Notes: generated by a model from the letters alone, not told the origin. Positions 8,844 through 17,048 are shown, counted from the first letter of the stretch. The stretch is DNA of 33,206 nt from CALWZE01 sp964645785 (GCA_964645785.1 CAZYAV010000027.1:1-33206); one strand, 5' to 3'. Numbers and translations are program-made.

Positions 8844-9412
8844 ATATTCAGGCATTGCAGGTGGGGCAGCTGCAAACCAACTGCTACATCGTCTCGGACG
8901 AGGCGGGCAGATGCGCCGTAATCGACCCCGGCGATGAGCCGGACAGGATTGTGGACTGCCTGGACGACGGCGGCCTCGTCTGCGAAAAGATTCTGCTGAC
9001 CCACGGGCACTTTGACCACATCGGCGGGCTGGCGGCGCTCAAGCGGGCGACCGGGGCGCCGCTGGTGATGCACGCGGGGGACTGCGGCATGGTCGCCGTA
9101 CGCCCCGATATCCTGTGCGCCGAGGGGGACGTCATCGAGGCGGGCGCGCTGCGCTTTACCGTCATCGAGACGCCGGGGCACACCCCGGGCGGCGTCTGCT
9201 ACCGCTGCGGGGACGCGCTGTTTTCGGGGGACACCCTGTTCCGGGACAGCGTCGGCCGCACCGACTTTGCGGGCGGCAGCTTTGAGGAACTGCGCCGCTC
9301 GCTGTGCAAGCTGCGGGATCTGCCCGACGAGGATCTCCGGGTTTACCCGGGGCACATGGGCGCGACCAGCCTGGCCTACGAGCGCGCAAACAATCCGTTC
9401 ATAGAACGATAA
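8840..9412 (+). CDS. MBL-fold metallo-hydrolase (glyoxalase II-like)
   Basis: This is a 190-residue metallo-beta-lactamase-fold hydrolase, probably cytosolic, of the small glyoxalase II/YcbL-like group. The zinc ligands are visible: THGHFDH (H55, H57, D59, H60), H114 in TPGHTPGG, D131 in FSGDTLF and H172 in YPGHMG. I place the start at the ATG at 8840, which overlaps the dtd stop and follows a GGGGACGGG ribosome site, rather than at an in-frame ATG 15 bases upstream inside dtd. The protein then begins MNIQALQVGQLQTNCYIV, the typical family opening. The substrate is not predictable; hydrolysis of a thioester such as S-lactoylglutathione is only a family-level guess. Confidence 0.92.
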   Translation: MNIQALQVGQLQTNCYIVSDEAGRCAVIDPGDEPDRIVDCLDDGGLVCEKILLTHGHFDHIGGLAALKRATGAPLVMHAGDCGMVAVRPDILCAEGDVIEAGALRFTVIETPGHTPGGVCYRCGDALFSGDTLFRDSVGRTDFAGGSFEELRRSLCKLRDLPDEDLRVYPGHMGATSLAYERANNPFIER

Positions 9413-9424
9413 TCCGGAGACAAG

Positions 9425-10879
9425 ATGAGAGTATTGATTAGCGGGCACAGCTTTGCCTATGAGATGGAAAACGTCGCCCGGCTGTTCACCCGCGAGGTGA
9501 CCATGGCGCAGGGGGTGCCCGCGCCCGACGAGCGGGGCGACTACGCCTGGCTGTACAGAACGGCGGAAAACGGGGCGCTCACGCTTGGCTGCGTCGTCCG
9601 GTGGGACGGCATGTCGGCCGAAAAGAGCCTTTCGGCCGACCCCGGGCAGGGCGAAAAGGAGCAGGAGCTTGCGCTGGCCACCCTGTTTTACGACTCGATG
9701 CACGCGCTGACCGGCATCCGGCCGCCCTGGGGGGTCATCACCGGCATCCGCCCCGCAAAGTTCGCGGCGGGGATGCTGCGGCAGATGGAGCCGGAGGCGG
9801 TCGTGCAGCGGCTGGCCGGGCGGTACCGGGTCAGCGAGAACAAGGCGCGGCTCTGTGTGGCGACGGCGCTTAAAAGCGCCGGTGCGGCCGCGATGAACAC
9901 CCCAAAATCCTATTCGCTGTATGTCGCCATTCCGTTTTGCCCAAGCCGGTGCAGCTACTGCTCCTTCGTGTCCAAATCGGTCGAGCGGGACAGGGCGCTG
10001 GTGGAGCCGTATCTGGACAGGCTGACAGAGGAGCTGCGGGAGACCGCCGCCATCGCCGCGCAGCTGGGGCTAAAGCTGGAGACGGCGTATATCGGCGGCG
10101 GGACGCCGACCGTGCTGACCGCGCCGCAGCTGGAGCGGCTGTGCGGGGCAATTGCGCGGGAATTCCCGCTGGACAGCGCGCGGGAATTCTCGGTGGAGGC
10201 CGGCAGGCCGGATACCATCGACGAGGACAAGCTGCGGGTGCTTAAGGCGGCGGGGGTGACCCGCCTGTCCATCAACCCCCAGACCGCGAACGAGCGGGTG
10301 CTTGCCGAAATCGGGCGCCGGCACTCCGCAAAGGACGTGGAGCGCAGCTTTGCGCAGGCGCGCCGCGCGGGGTTCGACAACATCAACGCCGACCTCATCG
10401 CGGGCCTGCCGCTGGACGACCTTGCCGGCTTTTCAAACAGCCTCGAGTGGATTCTCTCCATGCAGCCGGAAAACGTCACCGTGCACGCGCTGACCCTCAA
10501 GCGCGCGTCCACCCTCACCGAGACGCAGCGCGGCGGGGGCGCGGACGCGGCCGCGATGGTCGACCTTGCCTATGAGCGGCTGACGGCGCAGGGCTATGCC
10601 CCCTATTATATGTACAAGCAGAAGGGGACGGTTGAGGGGCTGGAAAACACCGGCTATACAACGCCCGGGCACGACTGCCTGTACAATATCTTCATCATGG
10701 ACGAGCTGCACACTATCCTCGCGTGCGGCGCAGGTGCGGTGACCAAGCTGAAGAACCAGCAGACTGGTCTCATCCAGCGGATCTTCAACTATAAATATCC
10801 TAAAGAGTATCTTGACGGATTTGAGGAAATTCTTGCGCGGAGAAAGGGGATCGGGAAATTCTATGGCATATCAGTTTAA
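9425..10879 (+). CDS. hemZ: Coproporphyrinogen dehydrogenase HemZ-type radical SAM protein
   Basis: HemZ-type enzymes are oxygen-independent coproporphyrinogen III dehydrogenases or related radical-SAM proteins. The 484-residue protein has an N-terminal domain of about 160 residues and then the 4Fe-4S cluster motif C172-x3-C176-x2-C179 (in AIPFCPSRCSYCSF). The radical-SAM core continues with YIGGGTPTVL, and the C-terminal part of the HemN/HemZ group follows. The start has a ccggagac ribosome site, 12 bases after the MBL gene. No other haem genes are nearby, so the physiological substrate may differ from coproporphyrinogen. Placement after rel-dtd-MBL matches other Clostridia. Confidence 0.92.
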   Translation: MRVLISGHSFAYEMENVARLFTREVTMAQGVPAPDERGDYAWLYRTAENGALTLGCVVRWDGMSAEKSLSADPGQGEKEQELALATLFYDSMHALTGIRPPWGVITGIRPAKFAAGMLRQMEPEAVVQRLAGRYRVSENKARLCVATALKSAGAAAMNTPKSYSLYVAIPFCPSRCSYCSFVSKSVERDRALVEPYLDRLTEELRETAAIAAQLGLKLETAYIGGGTPTVLTAPQLERLCGAIAREFPLDSAREFSVEAGRPDTIDEDKLRVLKAAGVTRLSINPQTANERVLAEIGRRHSAKDVERSFAQARRAGFDNINADLIAGLPLDDLAGFSNSLEWILSMQPENVTVHALTLKRASTLTETQRGGGADAAAMVDLAYERLTAQGYAPYYMYKQKGTVEGLENTGYTTPGHDCLYNIFIMDELHTILACGAGAVTKLKNQQTGLIQRIFNYKYPKEYLDGFEEILARRKGIGKFYGISV

Positions 10880-11810
10880 GCCCAAGGGAAAAATCGAAAT
10901 CAGCGAGCTGGACGAGCAGATTCGGCGCGACCCCGGCCTTGTCGCCCGGTGGGAGGCGGAATACGAGGCGCGGGTGGACGAGGTCGCCGGGCTGATTCGG
11001 GAAAGGGAGAGCCGGATCGTGATGGTCTCGGGCCCGTCGGCAAGCGGCAAAACCACCTCGGCGCACAAGCTCGCGCTCGCGCTGCGGCGGCAGGGCAGCG
11101 CGGCGACGGTCGTCTCGCTGGACGATTTTTTCCGCAATGTCGAGGACTATCCGCGCGACGCGGACGGCAACCCGGACTATGAGCATTTCGGCGCGCTGGA
11201 CAAGGAATGCGTCAACGAGACGCTGGAGACCCTGCTGCGCACTGGCGAATGCATGATGCCGCAGTTCGATTTCAGCCGGCAGTGCCGCAAGGCGGAGCGC
11301 CGCCCGCTCTCCCTGCCCGCGGGCAGCTGCCTGATTATCGAGGGCATCCACGCGCTCAACCCGGCGCTGTCCGAGAGCATCCCCAAAGAGGCGGTTTACA
11401 GGCTATATGTCGGGCTGCGCGGGGAATACTATCAGAACGGGACGCGGGTCATCAACACGCGGGATCTGCGCATCACCCGCCGGATGGTGCGCGACAACCT
11501 GTTCCGCGGCCGGACGGCGGGCGCGACGCTCGACCTCTGGCGCGGCATCGCCAAGGGGGAGGAGCGGTGGATCAAGCCCTTCAAGCCGCTGGCCGATATG
11601 CTGCTGGACACCTCCTTCCCGCACGAGCCGTGCGTGATGCTGCCGGTGATGCGCAGGCTGCGCGCCGAGCAGCAGGGCACGCCGCGCGCCGACCTGCTGC
11701 GGCTGTGCGGCCTGTTTGAGCTGTTTGAGCCGGTAGAGATTGACCGGTTGCCCGCGTGCTCGATGCTGCGGGAATTCCTGGGCGGGCTGGAGCTGGAAGA
11801 ATTCGCTTGA
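10863..11810 (+). CDS. Uridine kinase-like (Udk/phosphoribulokinase family) nucleoside kinase
   Basis: This is a P-loop kinase of 315 residues. An N-terminal helical stretch of about 50 residues is followed by the Walker A motif GPSASGKTT (57-65), the VVSLDDFF block that follows strand 2 in Udk proteins, and LIIEGIHALNP, which corresponds to the substrate/Walker B region. Many Clostridial relatives carry an N-terminal TGS/ThrRS-like domain; this one does not. I chose the ATG at 10863, preceded by GAAAGGGGATCGGG, over an in-frame start 51 bases further upstream within hemZ. The gene overlaps hemZ by 17 bases. Phosphorylation of uridine/cytidine is plausible but not shown. Confidence 0.85.
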   Translation: MAYQFKPKGKIEISELDEQIRRDPGLVARWEAEYEARVDEVAGLIRERESRIVMVSGPSASGKTTSAHKLALALRRQGSAATVVSLDDFFRNVEDYPRDADGNPDYEHFGALDKECVNETLETLLRTGECMMPQFDFSRQCRKAERRPLSLPAGSCLIIEGIHALNPALSESIPKEAVYRLYVGLRGEYYQNGTRVINTRDLRITRRMVRDNLFRGRTAGATLDLWRGIAKGEERWIKPFKPLADMLLDTSFPHEPCVMLPVMRRLRAEQQGTPRADLLRLCGLFELFEPVEIDRLPACSMLREFLGGLELEEFA

Positions 11811-11835
11811 AAAACCGCAGGCGTCTTTATATAAT
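11807..11835 (+). promoter_or_regulatory. Sigma-A promoter for the zinc-ribbon gene
   Basis: TTGAAA (11807-11812), a 17-base spacer and TATAAT (11830-11835) match the vegetative consensus with one mismatch. The -35 hexamer overlaps the stop codon of the kinase gene, so the zinc-ribbon gene can be transcribed independently of the upstream run. Expected start is near 11842, giving a leader of about 48 bases. Confidence 0.85.
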
Positions 11836-11889
11836 GGAACTCAACAGGCGCGCGGGGTGCGCGCGGATTCCCTGAAAAGGAGAGACGGG

Positions 11890-12288
11890 ATGGAATTTTT
11901 GGATAAGGTCGCGAACGTGGCGAAAAACGTCGGCCAGACGGTGGCCAAAACGACGGGCGATCTGGTCGACAAGGGCAAGACAAAGGTCGCCATCGCCCAG
12001 GCGCAGGGCGAGTTGCGGGATATTTTTCGCGAATACGGCGAATATATTTACAAAGCGGAAAAGGCGGGCGCGGTCGACGAGGCGGCCAAGGCCGATTTTG
12101 TCGCGAAGGCGGACGCGCTCAACCGGCGGATTGCGCAGCTGATTGAGAGCGAGAAGCTTGCGCGCGCGCAGGAGGAAAAGGAGGCGGCGGAGCGCGCCGC
12201 CAGCAAAGACGAGCCCAAATGCCCGGTCTGCGGCGCGGTGCGGGTTGAGGGCGCGCAGTTCTGCGGCGGGTGCGGCACAAAGTTCTGA
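11890..12288 (+). CDS. Coiled-coil zinc-ribbon protein of unknown function
   Basis: This is a 132-residue protein. The first 40 residues resemble an amphipathic helix rich in V, A, T and K (MEFLDKVANVAKNVGQTVAK). A long charged helix or coiled coil follows to about residue 108, then a C-terminal zinc ribbon with C111-x2-C114 and C125-x2-C128 (CPVCG...CGGCG). No signal peptide or membrane helix is seen, although the N-terminal helix could bind membranes. Proteins of this layout are common but uncharacterised in Clostridia. The ATG follows an AAAGGAGAGACGGG ribosome site and sits behind its own strong promoter, suggesting appreciable expression. The same CxxC...CxxC style recurs at the N-terminus of the sigma-factor fusion at 29725. 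Confidence 0.85.
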   Translation: MEFLDKVANVAKNVGQTVAKTTGDLVDKGKTKVAIAQAQGELRDIFREYGEYIYKAEKAGAVDEAAKADFVAKADALNRRIAQLIESEKLARAQEEKEAAERAASKDEPKCPVCGAVRVEGAQFCGGCGTKF

Positions 12289-12324
12289 GCCGGCGTTGCA
12301 GGCAGAGCTTGCGGGAACAAACTA

Positions 12325-12376
12325 TGCGGGGGATGCGGCAAAGGCCGGGTTCGGGTTTTGGCTGCGATCCCCCGCA
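12325..12376 (+). other. Long inverted repeat in the leader before the flippase gene
   Basis: A perfect 10-base pair TGCGGGGGAT (12325-12334) and ATCCCCCGCA (12367-12376) encloses a 32-base loop. It has no U-tract, so it is not a classical terminator. It lies in the 156-base gap between the zinc-ribbon gene and the flippase and could be a leader structure or mRNA stabiliser. Confidence 0.35.
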
Positions 12377-12444
12377 CCGTTCTGTCCCGCCGGGCGCCCC
12401 GGCCGGGCTCGGTGCAAATTGATTCAGCAAGGCGGTTTACGCAA

Positions 12445-14193
12445 TTGGCTAAAAAGAAACAGAGCATGATAGAGGGCGCGCTGGTGCTGACCCTCGCGAT
12501 GGTGATCGTCAAGATCGTCGGCGCGCTGTATAAGCTGCCGATGATCGGGATTATCGGCGAGGACGGGAACGGCTTTTACACCACGGCGTACAATCTCTAT
12601 TCCACCATTTACTCCCTGGCCGTGACCGGCTTTCCGGTGGCGGTCTCCAAGATTGTATCGAGCTACGCCACCCAGGGGCGGTACCGGGATATCCGCCAGG
12701 TAAAGCGGGTTTCAACCGTTTTTTTCGGCATCCTGGGGGTGGTGGCGTCGGCGGCGCTGGCGCTGCTGGCAAAGCCGTATGTCGAATCCATCAACAACGC
12801 CGGCGCGCTCTACTGCGTGCTGGCGGTCTCCCCCTCGCTGCTGTTCAGCTGTTTAATGTCGACCCATCGTGGGTATAATCAGGGTATGAAGAACATGACC
12901 CCAACCGCGGTTTCCCAGGTGGTGGAGGTGCTGTTCAAGGCGGCGTTCGGCCTCGGCGGGGCGTATCTTGTCAAGGCGCATTTCGTCGCGGAATACGCGG
13001 CGGCCGGCACGGTGCTCGGCCAGCGGATGGCTGACGCGGCCGCGGCGGACGTGATGATTGCCTCGCTGGCGGCGGCCGGCTCGATTTTCGGGGTCAGCAT
13101 GTCCACCTTTGCGGGCTGGCTGTTCCTGGTCATCCGCAGCTGGTATGTGGGGGACGGGGTGCGCGCCACACAGCTGCTGCAAAGCCCCAAGCCCTATTCC
13201 AACAAGCATCTGCTGGGGCAGATCTGCCGGGTTGTGCTGCCGATTGCGCTCAGCTCGGCGGCGGTGTCGATCACCGGCCTTATCGACAATTACTCGGTGC
13301 TGGGGCGGCTGCAAATGGTGGCCGAAAACAGCCTGCAAACCCTGTACGCCTCGCATGGCGGCGTGCTGGAGCAGGCGGAGCGCACGGTCGCGCAGCTGCC
13401 CAACTACCTTTACGGGGTGTACGGGCTGGGCATCACCCTGTTTAACCTGGTGCCGAGCCTGACCGGCTCCTTCGGCATGAGCGCGCTGCCCCACGTGACC
13501 TCGGCCTGGGTGGCCGGGGACAAACAGGCGACTAGGCTCAACATGGAATCCATGATGCGGGTCACCATGCTCATCGCCGCGCCCTGCGGGATGGGGCTTG
13601 CGTTCCTCGCCGGGCCGATTGCCGACCTGATTTACGGGGCAAAGACCCCGATTGGGGCGCAGCTGGTGGTGCCGATGCTCTCGCTGCTGGGCATCGCGGC
13701 GATCTTCGTCGCGGTCGTCAACCCGATCAACGCACTTTTGCAGGCGGTCGGCAAATACAGCGTGCCGGTTGTGCTGATGATTATCGGCGGCGGAATCAAG
13801 CTCGCGTCCAATTACTTCCTCGTGGCCGTGCCGCAGCTGAACATCAAGGCCGCGCCGATGGGCAACCTGCTCTGCTTCCTGTTCATCATGATTGCGAGCT
13901 ATATTATCCTCTCCCGCGCGACCGGGATCCGGTTCAGCACCGCCGGCATCTTCGTCAAGCCGCTGCTTGCGGGGGCGCTGTGCGGCGCATCCGCCATGCT
14001 GGCGTACAATCTGCTGACCCGCTACGCCTCCCTTCCCGCAAAGCTTTCGACTGTCGGCGCCATCGGCGCGGCGGCGCTGGTCTATCTGGTTGCGCTCTCC
14101 CTGCTCGGCGCCATCGCGCGCGAGGATGTGCTGGGGCTGCCCGGCGGCGGAAAAATTTGCAGAATACTTGAAAAGATCCGCGTCATACGGTAA
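12445..14193 (+). CDS. yabM: Polysaccharide/lipid flippase of the SpoVB-MurJ (MOP) superfamily
   Basis: This integral membrane protein of 582 residues has about 14 hydrophobic helices and belongs to the MOP exporter superfamily that includes lipid II flippase MurJ and SpoVB. Its N-terminus, after the start chosen here, is MAKKKQSMIEGALVLTLAM, followed by the family GALYKLPM and GFYTTAYNLYSTIYSLA segments. The best start is TTG at 12445, preceded by AAGGCGG at good spacing; a more upstream TTG (12358) would add a basic, non-membrane tail, and the ATG at 12469 lacks a ribosome site. Gene order (flippase-mazG-rqcP-yabP-yabQ-divIC) matches the yab cluster of Bacillus and Clostridia, where this position is held by the SpoVB-like YabM. 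The cargo is unproven. Confidence 0.88.
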   Translation: MAKKKQSMIEGALVLTLAMVIVKIVGALYKLPMIGIIGEDGNGFYTTAYNLYSTIYSLAVTGFPVAVSKIVSSYATQGRYRDIRQVKRVSTVFFGILGVVASAALALLAKPYVESINNAGALYCVLAVSPSLLFSCLMSTHRGYNQGMKNMTPTAVSQVVEVLFKAAFGLGGAYLVKAHFVAEYAAAGTVLGQRMADAAAADVMIASLAAAGSIFGVSMSTFAGWLFLVIRSWYVGDGVRATQLLQSPKPYSNKHLLGQICRVVLPIALSSAAVSITGLIDNYSVLGRLQMVAENSLQTLYASHGGVLEQAERTVAQLPNYLYGVYGLGITLFNLVPSLTGSFGMSALPHVTSAWVAGDKQATRLNMESMMRVTMLIAAPCGMGLAFLAGPIADLIYGAKTPIGAQLVVPMLSLLGIAAIFVAVVNPINALLQAVGKYSVPVVLMIIGGGIKLASNYFLVAVPQLNIKAAPMGNLLCFLFIMIASYIILSRATGIRFSTAGIFVKPLLAGALCGASAMLAYNLLTRYASLPAKLSTVGAIGAAALVYLVALSLLGAIAREDVLGLPGGGKICRILEKIRVIR

Positions 14194-14204
14194 AATAAAA
14201 GCCT

Positions 14205-15005
14205 ATGGAAAAATTTCAGATTAAAGAGAACTACAAGGTCGAGGATCTCTTTGCGCTGGTGTACGCGCTGCGCGACCCGGAGCACGGCTGCCCGTGGGAC
14301 AGGGTGCAGACGCACGAGAGCATCCGGCAGAATTTTATTGAAGAGACCTACGAAGCGGTCGACGCAATCGACAAGCAGGACAAGCCGCTGCTCTGCGAGG
14401 AGCTGGGCGACGTGCTGTTACAGGTTGCGCTGCACGCCGAGATTGAGCGGCAGGCCGGCGGCTTCGGGATCGACGAAATTGCGGACGGCATCTGCAAAAA
14501 GCTGGTGCTGCGCCACCCGCATGTGTTCGGCGATGTAAACGCCGAGACAAGCGACGCCGTGCTGACCAACTGGGAAGCGATCAAACGGGTTGAAAAAAAG
14601 CAGAAAACCGGGGCGGATTCGGTGCACGACGTGCCGCTCGCCCTGCCCGCGCTGATGCGCAGCCAGAAGGTGCAGAAGCGCGCGGGCTATGTCGGGTTTG
14701 ATTACCCCGACGTGCAGATGGCGATGAGCGACCTGCGCAGCGAGCTGGACGAGCTTGCCGAGGCGCTCGCGGCCGGCACAAACGTCGAGGAGGAGCTGGG
14801 CGACCTGCTGTTTGCGGCGGTCAACGTGGCGCGGCTCCAAAAGCTCGACGCCGAACGAACGCTCGAGCGCGCCTGCGATAAATTCATCAGGCGCTTTGAG
14901 ATAGTGGAACAGCTTGCCGAAACGCGCGGGCTGGACATGAAACAAGCGGATATCGACACCCTGAACGGGTTGTGGGAGGAAGCGAAACAAAAGCTCGGCG
15001 CTTAA
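14205..15005 (+). CDS. mazG: Nucleoside triphosphate pyrophosphohydrolase MazG (YabN-like)
   Basis: MazG hydrolyses NTPs and dNTPs to monophosphates plus pyrophosphate, cleaning the pool of aberrant nucleotides. The 266-residue protein contains two MazG repeats. The first carries the full metal site, EETYE (46-50) and EELGD (65-69), near the opening DPEHGCPWDRVQTHESI. The second has the DELAEALAAG and EEELGDLLF motif around residues 185-210. The N-terminal methylase-like domain of Bacillus YabN is absent, so this is the short form. The gene starts 11 bases after the flippase stop with a poor ribosome site, which points to coupled translation. Confidence 0.95.
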   Translation: MEKFQIKENYKVEDLFALVYALRDPEHGCPWDRVQTHESIRQNFIEETYEAVDAIDKQDKPLLCEELGDVLLQVALHAEIERQAGGFGIDEIADGICKKLVLRHPHVFGDVNAETSDAVLTNWEAIKRVEKKQKTGADSVHDVPLALPALMRSQKVQKRAGYVGFDYPDVQMAMSDLRSELDELAEALAAGTNVEEELGDLLFAAVNVARLQKLDAERTLERACDKFIRRFEIVEQLAETRGLDMKQADIDTLNGLWEEAKQKLGA

Positions 15006-15037
15006 GACGCCGAAATTCAAGAAATGAGGGTTTTAAC

Positions 15038-15313
15038 ATGACAAAAGCAGAACTGATTGCGGCGGTTGCCGAAAAAGCGGGTCTTACCAAAAAGGACGCG
15101 GAAGCGGCCGTCGGCGCAACGTTTGACACCATTACGCAGACACTCGTCAAGGGCGACAAGATCCAGCTGGTCGGCTTTGGCACCTTTGCCACCAAAGAGC
15201 GCCCGGCGCGCGTCTGCCTCAACCCCGCGACCAAGCAGAAGATTCAGGTTCCGGCAAGCACCGTGCCCGTCTTTAAGATTGGCAAGGCGCTCAAGGACGC
15301 CGTTGCAAAATAA
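15038..15313 (+). CDS. hup: HU-family nucleoid protein
   Basis: HU is a small dimeric DNA-bending protein of the nucleoid. The 91-residue protein has the standard opening MTKAELIAAVAEKAGLTKKDAE and the core QLVGFGTFATKERPAR. The DNA-binding arm, usually GRNP.TGE, reads CLNPATKQ: the intercalating proline is kept but the flanking residues differ. The C-terminus is PVFKIGKALKDAVAK. The start has an ATGAGGG ribosome site. The gene sits inside the yab cluster between mazG and rqcP, and a strong terminator follows directly, so it probably gives an abundant short mRNA. Confidence 0.96.
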   Translation: MTKAELIAAVAEKAGLTKKDAEAAVGATFDTITQTLVKGDKIQLVGFGTFATKERPARVCLNPATKQKIQVPASTVPVFKIGKALKDAVAK

Positions 15314-15334
15314 ACGCTGCGGTCAGCGCATATC

Positions 15335-15364
15335 CCCCCGAAGCAGGGCTTCGGGGGCTTTTTT
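15335..15364 (+). terminator. Rho-independent terminator after hup
   Basis: A perfect 10-base stem CCCCCGAAGC/GCTTCGGGGG (15335-15344 with 15348-15357) with a 3-base loop is followed by C and six Ts. It lies 22 bases after the HU stop and separates the first half of the yab cluster from rqcP onwards. Confidence 0.93.
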
Positions 15365-15517
15365 ACATCGCGCCCGGACGGGGGCGGCCGGCCGCTGGGG
15401 AGAAATGCGGCGCGGGATCGCCTTGGCCACAGCGCAGGCGCGCGGGTTAGAGCAAACCGGGGCGGCGCGCGCGTGACAGCCGGCAAATCGGTTTTTTGAG
15501 AAAACAGGAGGACTTTT

Positions 15518-15763
15518 ATGCGACTGGACAAATATCTGAAGGTCAGCCGCCTCATCAAGCGGCGCACGGTGGCCAACGAGGTGTGCGACGCCGCGCGAGT
15601 GCAGGTCAACGGCCGCCCGGTCAAGGCGTCCTACACGGTCAAGGTGGGGGACGTGATTGCGGTCTCGATGGGCAACCGGGAGATTCGGGCGCGGGTGCTG
15701 TCCACCGAGGAAAAGACGGGCAAGGACACCGCGCGGGAGATGTATGAGCTGATTGACGAATAA
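15518..15763 (+). CDS. rqcP: RqcP (YabO), S4-domain ribosome quality-control factor
   Basis: RqcP works with RqcH on stalled 50S subunits to extend nascent chains with C-terminal alanine tails. The 81-residue protein is essentially one S4 RNA-binding domain. It begins MRLDKYLKVSRLIKRRTVANE and continues with the VNGRPVKASYTVKVGDVI hairpin. Size, sequence and position beside yabP/yabQ identify it as the YabO orthologue. The ribosome site is ideal (AGGAGG seven bases before ATG). It follows the hup terminator, so it needs readthrough or a promoter in 15365-15517; none was convincing by eye. Confidence 0.95.
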   Translation: MRLDKYLKVSRLIKRRTVANEVCDAARVQVNGRPVKASYTVKVGDVIAVSMGNREIRARVLSTEEKTGKDTAREMYELIDE

Positions 15764-15823
15764 GCGCCCCCGCCCGCGTCATATGTATAAAAAAGACACG
15801 GGCAAAGGGGGCATCGGCCGGAC

Positions 15824-16105
15824 ATGGCGGAGCAGGCGGCGGTTCAGCGGAAAAAGCACAGCGTCACGATTGAGGACAGGAACAATCTGCGGGTAAGCGG
15901 AATCAGCGAGGTCAGCAGCTACGACACCACGGCCGTCGTGGTGGAGAGCGACTGCGGCCGGCTGGTGATTCAGGGCGCGGGGCTGCACATCAACAGCTTT
16001 GACCAGAGCTCGGGCAATCTGCTCATCGCGGGGCAGATCGAGGCGCTGCAATATCTGGAAAACCGGCAGAAAAGCGAGTCCTTTTTTGCCCGCCTGCTCA
16101 AGTGA
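15824..16105 (+). CDS. yabP: Sporulation protein YabP
   Basis: YabP is a mother-cell protein needed, with YabQ, for spore cortex formation in Bacillus. The 93-residue protein shows the family core: HSVTIEDRNNLRVSGISEV, then SYDTTAVVVES and GRLVIQGAGLHI, ending in QIEALQYL. It has no signal peptide or membrane helix. The ribosome site is AAAGGGGG 12 bases before ATG. The stop overlaps the GTG start of yabQ as GTGA, showing coupling. Its presence supports a spore-forming host. Confidence 0.93.
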   Translation: MAEQAAVQRKKHSVTIEDRNNLRVSGISEVSSYDTTAVVVESDCGRLVIQGAGLHINSFDQSSGNLLIAGQIEALQYLENRQKSESFFARLLK

Positions 16106-16635
16106 CAGCCGAGCAGATTGAAGCCGCCGCCCAGCTGAAGGACACCCTGCTCTGCATGGGCTTTTCGGTGCTCTTCTGGTTTTTTTACCATCTCATGACC
16201 CTGGTTTTCACCATGCGGCGCCGCGCGGCGGCCTATCTGCTGCATCTGCTCTTTTTCGCGGTGGGCGGCCTGTTTGCGTTCTGCTTTATCCTCGGGCAAA
16301 CCTCGCTGGGGGTGGTGCGGTGGTATCTGGCCGCGGGCTTTGCGGCGGGCGCGGCCGCGTACCGGCTCTGCTTTGCGCCGGCGGTTGGCTGGGTTGCGCG
16401 CGGGATTGGCCGGCTGCTGCGGCTAGCGGCGCGGCCGTTTGCTGCGGCATGGCGCGCGCTGGCCGTTCGCCCCGCGCGCGCCATATACAGCCACTTGCAA
16501 AACCGGCGCGCCCTGCGGTATAATCAGCGCATGGAGCGAAAACGCGCGCGGACACGCGAACCGGAAGAGGAACATCAAAATGGCGGAACGCCGGCGGGAT
16601 CAAAAAAACCAATCGAGGCTTATACGCAGACGTAA
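16102..16635 (+). CDS. yabQ: Spore cortex membrane protein YabQ
   Basis: YabQ is a mother-cell membrane protein required for spore cortex assembly. The 177-residue protein starts with GTG overlapping the yabP stop. It has about three hydrophobic helices between residues 12 and 95 (around LLCMGFSVLFWFFYHL, LLHLLFFAVGGLFAF and WYLAAGFAAGAAAY), then a more polar, Arg/Pro-rich C-terminus. The hydrophilic tail after about residue 135 is very basic. The 3' end overlaps divIC by 56 bases in another frame. Family assignment rests on topology and position more than on strong motifs. Confidence 0.88.
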   Translation: MTAEQIEAAAQLKDTLLCMGFSVLFWFFYHLMTLVFTMRRRAAAYLLHLLFFAVGGLFAFCFILGQTSLGVVRWYLAAGFAAGAAAYRLCFAPAVGWVARGIGRLLRLAARPFAAAWRALAVRPARAIYSHLQNRRALRYNQRMERKRARTREPEEEHQNGGTPAGSKKPIEAYTQT

Positions 16636-16894
16636 GCTCGTGCTGTTTGTGTGCGTGCTGGTCTGCGCGTATCTGCTTTTTTCCATCATCAGCGTGCAGA
16701 TTGAGATTTACAGGGAAAAGCGGGCGCTGAGCGCCATCGTCGCGCAGATCAACGAGGCGCAGCTGGAGAACGACGAGCTTGCGCGGGTGGTGCTCGGCGG
16801 CGGGGAGCCGGAGTATATCGAGCGCATCGCCCGCGAGAAGCTCGGCTATGCCGCGCCGGACGAGCGGGTGTTTGAGGACGTTGCGGGCAGCTGA
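16580..16894 (+). CDS. divIC: Septum formation initiator DivIC/FtsB-like
   Basis: This is a bitopic division protein of 104 residues. A basic cytoplasmic N-terminus (MAERRRDQKNQSRLIRRRK) is followed by one membrane helix at about 20-40 and then a coiled-coil extracellular part (EIYREKRALSAIVAQINEAQ). It ends with the family signature EYIERIAREKLGYAAPDERVF. DivIC acts with FtsL and DivIB in septal wall synthesis. The ATG at 16580, preceded by GGAAGAGGAAC, is chosen over an upstream in-frame start because it gives the expected length. It overlaps the end of yabQ by 56 bases. This is the last gene of the yab cluster. Confidence 0.93.
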   Translation: MAERRRDQKNQSRLIRRRKLVLFVCVLVCAYLLFSIISVQIEIYREKRALSAIVAQINEAQLENDELARVVLGGGEPEYIERIAREKLGYAAPDERVFEDVAGS

Positions 16895-17048
16895 GCGCGC
16901 CGGGGGACGGCTCCGCTGCACGGAACCGGCGCGGCCGGCGCCGCCGTATCCCCCCCCAAAAAAAAAACAGGCGATTCCGACCCGGCCGGATGCGGGCTTC
17001 GTCCCGGGCAGGCCGGGCGCCGCACAGCGTAAAACCAGAGGGCTTTGC

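Noticed and set aside
12358..12444. A longer N-terminus for the flippase starting at TTG 12358
   Set aside because: It adds 29 basic, non-hydrophobic residues before the usual opening and lacks a ribosome site; TTG 12445 has AAGGCGG.
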